Assembly: GCA_002496845.1 (NCBI GenBank)
Contig: DALQ01000022.1
Span: 1,503-8,092, forward strand
DNA: 6,590 nucleotides
From: Euryarchaeota archaeon UBA495
Lineage (GTDB): Archaea > Thermoplasmatota > Poseidoniia > Poseidoniales > Poseidoniaceae
Reading direction: 5' to 3'
Under the pieces are notes generated by a model, which was not told where the DNA came from, made no database searches, and saw only the letters and a list, made by a program, of their open reading frames with translations. Each line of letters begins with the position of its first letter. Positions within the stretch are counted from its first letter, which is position 1. A program made the translations under genes and the position numbers. Shown in pieces: positions 1 to 4,931 of the stretch.

Positions 1-258
1 AACCAGGTGGTCCGCTTGCTGACTTCGCGCATCAAAGAAGACGCGAACGTCATCATTGGCGCTCGCCAAGACCCTGCTTTCGGTGACACGATCAAGGTGA
101 TGGCCATCTTCACAGGTGTGGGCGGCGACGAAGTGCGCGAGCCCAAGGTCGAAATCGATCAGTTGGCGAAGGCCCTCAGCCTGCGACCCAACGCGGCCCG
201 TCAGAACCAAACCTCACGTACCGAAACCGCCGCTCGCGACTTCCACCGCTTTGAGTGA
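1..258 (+). CDS. ftsZ: FtsZ, C-terminal fragment (5' end outside window)
   Basis: The reading frame is open from base 1 and ends at TGA 256-258, giving the last 85 residues of a longer protein. Residues 14-39 contain ANVIIGARQDP, then FGDTIKVMAIFTGV. This matches the C-terminal domain of FtsZ, where a 'NIIxGAxxDxxxGDxIxVxxIxTG' strand-turn-strand is characteristic. FtsZ is the tubulin-like GTPase that polymerises into the cytokinetic ring at mid-cell. The GTP-binding half, with the GGGTGSG loop, would lie upstream and is not visible. The tail after the domain is about 46 residues, polar and probably disordered (…NAARQNQTSRTETAARDFHRFE is its end). I cannot identify a bacterial-type FtsA/ZipA-binding peptide in it; archaeal FtsZ is known to use SepF as membrane anchor. 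A CetZ or other FtsZ paralogue is possible because the diagnostic N-terminal domain is missing. No T-rich terminator follows, so the next gene may be co-transcribed. Confidence 0.8.
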   Translation, partial: NQVVRLLTSRIKEDANVIIGARQDPAFGDTIKVMAIFTGVGGDEVREPKVEIDQLAKALSLRPNAARQNQTSRTETAARDFHRFE

Positions 259-301
259 ACGTCGTCGTCATGCTCAAATCACACGGCAGCGACGGCCTAC
301 C

Positions 302-1111
302 ATGCGAGGACGCCTCCTCCTGACCCTCATCGTGGCTGCCATGATGCTCGTTCCGGTGCAAGCCGGTGACGTGAGCGCCCAACAAACCGACCAGCAAGAA
401 GACTCGCGTCAGCCCTCGGCCAACGCGACCACGCTCTACCTCTGGCACGACGGCATCAACAACGCTTGGACCCACTTCGACGCCAACGACACCACCTCGG
501 CTGAGGACGGCGTCTTCACAGAAGACATCGACAACGGCCTCATCGACATCGACCTGCGTTTCCGCATGAACCCGGAACTCGACAAGCGCCTGATGATGAC
601 CGTGGACGGCGAACTGCGTGGCACCCTCAAGCTCAACCTCGAAGGAGATTGGACCAACGGCGACAACCAAGGCCCGTGCCAGAACGACTGCGAGCAACTC
701 AACATCACCGTCAACTACGGCATGAACGAACTCTACCGCTACCATCACACCTCCACCAACCAAGGCGAGCAGGAGATTCCCTTCACCTACCGCTTCACGG
801 AGGAAGACAACATCTGGGACGCCCGCGACGGCAATCCCGTCGTTCACGTGACGATGAAGCTCCGCGGCGACCGCACCACCGGATTCGGTGGCCTCACCCA
901 AACCGGAAACCCCGCCTCCTTCACGATGTACCTCGGCGAGGACAGCCGCGTTGACCTGCCCATCCACGAATCCACGTGGGAAGAGGCCTTCCAAGCCGGC
1001 GAAGACGGCATGGAAGAAGAGGAAAGCCCCGGCTTTGGACTGGTCATCGCATCGTCTGCCATCGCCATGGCCGCCATCGCACAGCGTGGCCGTCTGGAAG
1101 ACGACGAGTGA
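302..1111 (+). CDS. Secreted surface protein with PGF-CTERM-like sorting signal
   Basis: This is a 269-residue protein starting at ATG 302. The frame stays open back to 116, but the upstream part has no signal peptide and overlaps ftsZ, whereas ATG 302 is followed at once by a clear Sec signal: MRGR, a hydrophobic core at residues 5-19, and possible cleavage after VQA (21) or VSA (26). The mature part (about 40-235) is acidic, rich in alternating polar and hydrophobic residues suggestive of beta strands, and has one close cysteine pair (C126, C130) and sequons at N41, N62 and N134. Residues 237-242 are acidic. Then come PGFG at 243-246, a hydrophobic stretch to about 260 and a basic RGR, the tripartite layout of PGF-CTERM archaeosortase substrates. 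Such proteins are cut near the motif and attached to lipid at the cell surface. A five-residue acidic end (LEDDE) follows the arginines, which is slightly unusual. I do not recognise the ectodomain. No strong Shine-Dalgarno lies upstream. The stop abuts the stop of hisS. Confidence 0.8.
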   Translation: MRGRLLLTLIVAAMMLVPVQAGDVSAQQTDQQEDSRQPSANATTLYLWHDGINNAWTHFDANDTTSAEDGVFTEDIDNGLIDIDLRFRMNPELDKRLMMTVDGELRGTLKLNLEGDWTNGDNQGPCQNDCEQLNITVNYGMNELYRYHHTSTNQGEQEIPFTYRFTEEDNIWDARDGNPVVHVTMKLRGDRTTGFGGLTQTGNPASFTMYLGEDSRVDLPIHESTWEEAFQAGEDGMEEEESPGFGLVIASSAIAMAAIAQRGRLEDDE

Positions 1112-1115
1112 TCAC
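1108..1115. other. Back-to-back convergent stop codons in an 8-base palindrome
   Basis: The TGA of the plus-strand surface-protein gene (1109-1111) is followed directly by the complement of the TGA of hisS (1112-1114). Together they form TGATCA within the perfect palindrome GTGATCAC. There is no intergenic base between the two convergent genes, and I see no T-run on either strand close by. Transcripts from both sides must therefore end inside, or read into, the opposing gene. Confidence 0.85.
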
Positions 1116-2446
1116 GACGTGAGCGCCGCCAGCACGGCGGCACGGTCCAGGTCGACGGGCGTCTGCTCACCGTCGCTCAAACGCTTGAGGTTGGCTTGAC
1201 CCGATTCAAGGTCGCGTGGACCCACGACAAGCACGTGGGTCGCACCGATGCCATCAGCCCACCCGAAGGCTTTGCCAATCGCGCGTCCCTTCATTTCGAG
1301 GTCAACGACGAGGCCTTCCTCACGAAGTTCGCGCACAAGACCGAGGACCGCCGAGGCTGGAACGCGGAAGGGCACGACCGCAAGGCGCGTGGACGGCCCT
1401 GCTTCACCGGGCATCACTTCGGATCGACCAGCGGCCTCGGCCTGCCGTTCCAAAGCGAGCAAGACGCGGTCAAACCCGAGACCAAATCCGCAGGACGGGT
1501 CAAGGTCCTCCAACCCAAAGAGGTGAAGCAAGCGGTAGGTTCCGCCGCCGAGGACTTGGCCCTCGCCGCCAAGTTCGGGGACGTGGGCCTCGAACACCAT
1601 TCCTGTGTAGTAATCCAGACCTCGCGCCACGCGCAGGTCGACCTCAAGGGACGGCGGCGCAGGGGCAAGCAGGCCAACGGCTTCCACCGTGGTGGCCAGA
1701 TCGTCGAGGGCTTCGGTCGAGAGGCCGTGGCCTTCGAGCAAGGGGCGTGCGGCCTCGATGGCTTCGACCCCACCCGAGGCTTCGCCAAGGGCGCGGAGCA
1801 GAGCAAGGCCCGATGGATCAAGGCCTTGAGCGTCGAACAACGCGGCCAACCCGGCCTCGTCGCCTTTGTCGAGGAAGCGCATCGCTGAGGCGGAGGGGGC
1901 TTCCTTGCCTTCAGGCGCCTCAGTGCTCAGGCCAAGGCCGGCGAGCACGTCACGCAGCAAGCCGACGTGGCCGATGCGAAGCGTCCAGCCCTCCAAACCT
2001 GCTGCGTGCAGCATGCGGACGGCCAACGCGATGACTTCGGCGTCGACCAAGGGCCCGGACGCACCGACCACTTCGATGCCGTACTGGTAGAACTCGCGGT
2101 ACCGGCCGGTCTTGAATTCCTCATATCGGAAGCATGCGCCATGGTAGGCCAAGCGCAGCGGCTTGGTGTCCATGCGCAATTCATCGGCGACCATGCGCAT
2201 GACCGGAGCGGTCAGTTCCGGGCGCAACGTGAGGTGGCGGCCGCCCTTGTCCTCGAAGGCGTAGAGTTGGCCGATGACCCCTGGTCCGGACTTGGCGGTG
2301 AACAGGTCGAGCGACTCGAAGATGGGCGTTTGCACACGGTCAAAGCCCGCACGGCGGGCTTCGTCCTCGAGCAGCATCTCGAGCATCCGACGGCGCCGGC
2401 TGGCCAACGGCCCGAAGTCTCGGGTCCCTCGAGGGCGCTGCACCAT
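1112..2446 (-). CDS. hisS: Histidyl-tRNA synthetase
   Basis: This class II aminoacyl-tRNA synthetase charges tRNA-His with histidine in the cytoplasm. From ATG 2446 it has 444 residues, close to the usual HisRS length. RPRGTRDF lies at residues 4-11, the LRPELTAPV region at about 75-83, and motif 2 (FRYEEFKTGRYREFYQYGIE) at 106-125. A variable insertion domain spans about 165-255. The histidine-binding RGLDYYTG is at 275-282, GGGTYR at 300-305, motif 3 (CGFGLGFDR) at 319-327, and the anticodon-binding domain at about 354-444 contains VVGPRDLESGQ and LSDGEQ. The bacterial GGGRYD is here GGGTYR; from memory archaeal enzymes vary in this way, so I do not take it as loss of function. A GTG at 2512 would add 22 residues and overlap the preceding stop as GTGA. 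I prefer ATG 2446 because HisRS proteins typically begin a few residues before RPRGTRDF. No convincing Shine-Dalgarno supports either start. It is the last gene of the minus-strand series. Confidence 0.95.
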   Translation of the reverse strand: MVQRPRGTRDFGPLASRRRRMLEMLLEDEARRAGFDRVQTPIFESLDLFTAKSGPGVIGQLYAFEDKGGRHLTLRPELTAPVMRMVADELRMDTKPLRLAYHGACFRYEEFKTGRYREFYQYGIEVVGASGPLVDAEVIALAVRMLHAAGLEGWTLRIGHVGLLRDVLAGLGLSTEAPEGKEAPSASAMRFLDKGDEAGLAALFDAQGLDPSGLALLRALGEASGGVEAIEAARPLLEGHGLSTEALDDLATTVEAVGLLAPAPPSLEVDLRVARGLDYYTGMVFEAHVPELGGEGQVLGGGTYRLLHLFGLEDLDPSCGFGLGFDRVLLALERQAEAAGRSEVMPGEAGPSTRLAVVPFRVPASAVLGLVRELREEGLVVDLEMKGRAIGKAFGWADGIGATHVLVVGPRDLESGQANLKRLSDGEQTPVDLDRAAVLAALTS

Positions 2447-2508
2447 GCACCCACGTGGCGTGGTCCGCTTCAAGAGCCATTCGTCCCAAAGGCCAGCGAA
2501 GCGGGCGT

Positions 2509-3225
2509 TCACCAGTCAACGTCCCAACCGTCGTCGTCGGCCTCGTCCTCGGCCTCCCAGGCTCCCCCGGTGGCCTCAGCAAGGCCCGACTCAGGTTCGA
2601 TGGAAGGCACCGCTGGATCGTCTTCGATGCCCTCGAGGTCATCGTCAAGGGCGTCGAGGTCAGGCATGTCAGGCACGTCGACGGGCGCGGGTTCCTCGTC
2701 GCGCTCGGTCATCTCACGCAGGCGGTCGATGAGCACCCAATCCGGTTCTGGTGCTCCTGCCCGGTCTTGGTCCAAGCTGACCTGAAACGCCTCATCGACC
2801 GCGAGGTCCGCGTCGTCCTCGGTCTCATCGAAGGCCGAGAGGTCAACGATGGCGGCGTCCGCGCCTTCGGTGGCCATGGCCTCTTGCGTGGAAGATGCGT
2901 CAGTGGTGGAGACCTCGACCTGTTCAAGCCCAAGCGCTCCAAGGGCGGCATCGACGTTGGCGGTGCGTGGGGCGGCTTGTGAAGCGAGTTCCGAACGCTT
3001 TCGCGCCAAGGCTGCAGCCTCCTCCGCCGCGGCTTCTTCGGCCCGCATTTGCGCCTCAATTTGACGCCACATGCGTTCCTCTTCCCGCTTCTTCTGTTTG
3101 GCCTCCTCGAACTCAAGTTGCGCCTCTGTCGGTCGGTCGAAGCGTTTCCAGAACCATCGCACGACAGGCACGAGCACGGCCGCGACAACGAGACCAATGA
3201 CCAAGAAACGGACGAGATCGTCCAT
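2509..3225 (-). CDS. Membrane-anchored coiled-coil protein with acidic tail, unknown function
   Basis: I do not recognise this 238-residue protein (ATG 3225). Residues 4-25 form one transmembrane helix (LVRFLVIGLVVAAVLVPVV). It is followed by RWFWKRFDR, whose positive charges predict an outside N-terminus and a cytoplasmic body. Residues about 31-85 are rich in Glu, Lys, Arg, Ala and Gln (for example AKQKKREEERMWRQIEAQ), with heptad-like spacing typical of a coiled coil or long helix. From about residue 105 the chain is very acidic, with many Asp, Glu, Ala and Pro (for example DALDDDLEGIEDDPA) and no hydrophobic core, so probably disordered; it ends in DDDGWDVDW. One short segment (about 160-175, WVLIDRLREM) could be an amphipathic helix or binding motif. 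The gene lies between the NSS transporter and hisS. A TTG at 3243 would extend it by six residues and overlap the transporter stop as TTGA; ATG 3225 begins just before the membrane helix and is preferred. A role as a membrane scaffold or adaptor is only a guess. Confidence 0.8.
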   Translation of the reverse strand: MDDLVRFLVIGLVVAAVLVPVVRWFWKRFDRPTEAQLEFEEAKQKKREEERMWRQIEAQMRAEEAAAEEAAALARKRSELASQAAPRTANVDAALGALGLEQVEVSTTDASSTQEAMATEGADAAIVDLSAFDETEDDADLAVDEAFQVSLDQDRAGAPEPDWVLIDRLREMTERDEEPAPVDVPDMPDLDALDDDLEGIEDDPAVPSIEPESGLAEATGGAWEAEDEADDDGWDVDW

Positions 3226-3239
3226 GGAGGCGGCCCCCT

Positions 3240-4931
3240 TCAAGCAGCGTCGGACTGACCGAGGTGTTCGAAGCCGGGCGCGACTTCGCCCACCTGCACG
3301 ACCAGCTCGTCGCTGCCACCGGGCAACTGACTGATGTCGACCTCAGCACCCTCAGGCACGTTGCGGAACACAGGCCGCTGCACGAGGAAGCGGTTGAACG
3401 AGATGAACAAGGCCGCGACGACGCCCCAGAACGCGAGGATGATGCCCAAACCGTTCGGATTGAACGGGTTCCACACGTCCTCTGTGTTCGCAATCATGCT
3501 GCCGAAGTAGGACAGCATGAGGATGGAGAAGAGAATGGGGAAGGCCAGGTAGAGGAGCAAGTCCCACCAGCGTCCAATCCACAGGTCGTTCTCGCCGGTG
3601 TTGATGAAGTCGTCACGGAAGGCCGAAACGCCGATGTTGAGGTAGCCCGCGATGCCGGGGTCGGCTTCACCGGCCTCGACTTGAGCGCGCCACTTCAGGA
3701 AGCCGTAGCGCCAAATCGTGAACGCGATGAACAACCCCGAGAACATCAGGCCGTAGCCCCAAATGTGGTCCTGCACTTCGAGGAACTGTGGGAAGGCGAC
3801 GCCTTCCGCGTCAAGTTTGACCCAGAGCACCGCGGAGGGAAGGCCAAACAGGAAGATGGCCGCGCCGGTCAACCAGACCGAGCGCGTGCGTTCGTAGCCG
3901 TGGTCGACGAAGTTGCGGACGCACAATTCGACGGTCGAGATCATCGAGGTGAGCGCGGCGAAGGACAGCGCGAGGAAGAAGCCGGTCATCATCAGGAAAG
4001 GCCCGACGTTGCCGCCAGGGGCTTGCGCGAACACTTCGGGCAGCGCAAGGAAGGTGATGGCCGAGGAACCGCCGGTCACCGTGGCCAAGGGATCGGCCTC
4101 GACCGCGAAAATCGCTGAAAGGACGGTCAGTCCGGCGATGATGGAGATGCTGTTGTTCGCGAGTCCCATCACGAAGGCGTTGAGGGTGGTGTCCTCGTCC
4201 TTGCGCATGTAGACCGCGTAGGTGATGGCCATGCCCATGCCTGCCGAAGCCGACCACGCAGATTGCGACAGGGCGTTGATCCAAATCTCCGCATCGAACA
4301 TCATCGAGGTGTCCACCGTGAACATGAACAGGGCACCGTCAAGGGTCCCGTCGTTCATGTCCATGCTCAGGGCCATGAACATCGTCAGGAACAGCAGCAC
4401 CATCAGCGAGGTCATCAACAAGACGTTGACCTTCTCAATCGCCTTGGCGCCACGGGAAATCGCGGCCAAGGTCAACACGATGACGATGAACTGGAAGAGG
4501 ATCACTTGGCCTGGGGCTTGCAGGAATTCGTTCCACACCTGAACGGTGTCCACGCCGTCTCCGGTCAGTCCGCCGGTGATGCCCAGTTGGAAGTACTTCA
4601 GGCACCATCCGGCCACCACGGCGTAGTAGAAACCGATCGCCGTGGAAATCCAAGCCGTCCACAGACCCATCCACGCAAAGCGCTTGCCGGTGAAGATGCG
4701 GAAGGTCCCGATGGTTCCCGTGCGGCTTCGCTTGCCCATCGCAAATTCTGCGATGACCAAGGGAATGGACCACATGAAGAGGAAAATCAGCCAGGGGATG
4801 AGGAAGGTCCCACCGCCGTTGGCGCCGACCATCCGGGGGAAACGCCAGATGTTGCCGGTGCCGATGGCCGCGCCAATCGTCGCGAAAATGAGGCCAAGAC
4901 GGCCGCTGAATTCGTCGGATTGGCCGCTCAC
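3240..4931 (-). CDS. Sodium-dependent amino-acid symporter, NSS/SNF (LeuT) family
   Basis: This 563-residue integral membrane protein probably imports an amino acid or small amine using the sodium gradient. The hallmark is at the N-terminus: SGRLGLIFATIGAAIGTGN then IWRFPR (9-33), matching the unwound TM1 of LeuT, with the sodium/substrate Asn at N27, followed by GANGGGTF (36-43). TM3 carries FYYAVVAGW (101-109), containing the equivalent of LeuT Tyr108. TM6 is about 217-241 and ends in AITYAVYMRKDED, with Ser227 where LeuT has the sodium-1 Thr254. TM7 has an Asn pair at 259-260 near LeuT Asn286. The EL4 re-entrant loop reads ITFLALPEVFAQAPGG (292-307). TM8 has FAALTS (325-330), keeping the sodium-2 ligands A, T and S. 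About 12 helices are visible, the last at 495-513, with a long cytoplasmic loop at 408-453 and an acidic tail. The GTG start overlaps the upstream peptidase stop (GTGA), and no other start lies before TM1. The substrate cannot be read from the sequence. Confidence 0.93.
   Translation of the reverse strand: MSGQSDEFSGRLGLIFATIGAAIGTGNIWRFPRMVGANGGGTFLIPWLIFLFMWSIPLVIAEFAMGKRSRTGTIGTFRIFTGKRFAWMGLWTAWISTAIGFYYAVVAGWCLKYFQLGITGGLTGDGVDTVQVWNEFLQAPGQVILFQFIVIVLTLAAISRGAKAIEKVNVLLMTSLMVLLFLTMFMALSMDMNDGTLDGALFMFTVDTSMMFDAEIWINALSQSAWSASAGMGMAITYAVYMRKDEDTTLNAFVMGLANNSISIIAGLTVLSAIFAVEADPLATVTGGSSAITFLALPEVFAQAPGGNVGPFLMMTGFFLALSFAALTSMISTVELCVRNFVDHGYERTRSVWLTGAAIFLFGLPSAVLWVKLDAEGVAFPQFLEVQDHIWGYGLMFSGLFIAFTIWRYGFLKWRAQVEAGEADPGIAGYLNIGVSAFRDDFINTGENDLWIGRWWDLLLYLAFPILFSILMLSYFGSMIANTEDVWNPFNPNGLGIILAFWGVVAALFISFNRFLVQRPVFRNVPEGAEVDISQLPGGSDELVVQVGEVAPGFEHLGQSDAA

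Noticed and set aside
116..301. Upstream extension of the surface-protein reading frame to 116
   Set aside because: It overlaps ftsZ in another frame, encodes an Arg/Pro/Thr-rich sequence without a signal peptide, and would bury the clear signal peptide beginning at ATG 302.
259..301. Possible promoter between ftsZ and the surface-protein gene
   Set aside because: No recognisable BRE/TATA element or strong Shine-Dalgarno in these 43 bases; a leaderless or read-through transcript is equally likely.
176..994. Long minus-strand open frame opposite the surface-protein gene
   Set aside because: Val/Glu/Gly-rich translation typical of a GC-rich antisense shadow; the plus-strand frame has a signal peptide and sorting motif.
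1011..1027. Pyrimidine-rich stretch on the minus strand just past hisS, considered as a terminator
   Set aside because: It is a mixed C/T tract formed by Glu codons of the surface protein, without a run of five T, so support is too weak.
1196..2034. Long plus-strand open frames opposite hisS
   Set aside because: They lie antisense to unmistakable HisRS motifs, and their translations are low-complexity with Arg/Pro/Gly bias.
3264..4118. Plus-strand open frame opposite the NSS transporter
   Set aside because: A polar Glu/Arg/His-rich shadow of hydrophobic membrane codons; the minus strand encodes conserved LeuT-family motifs.
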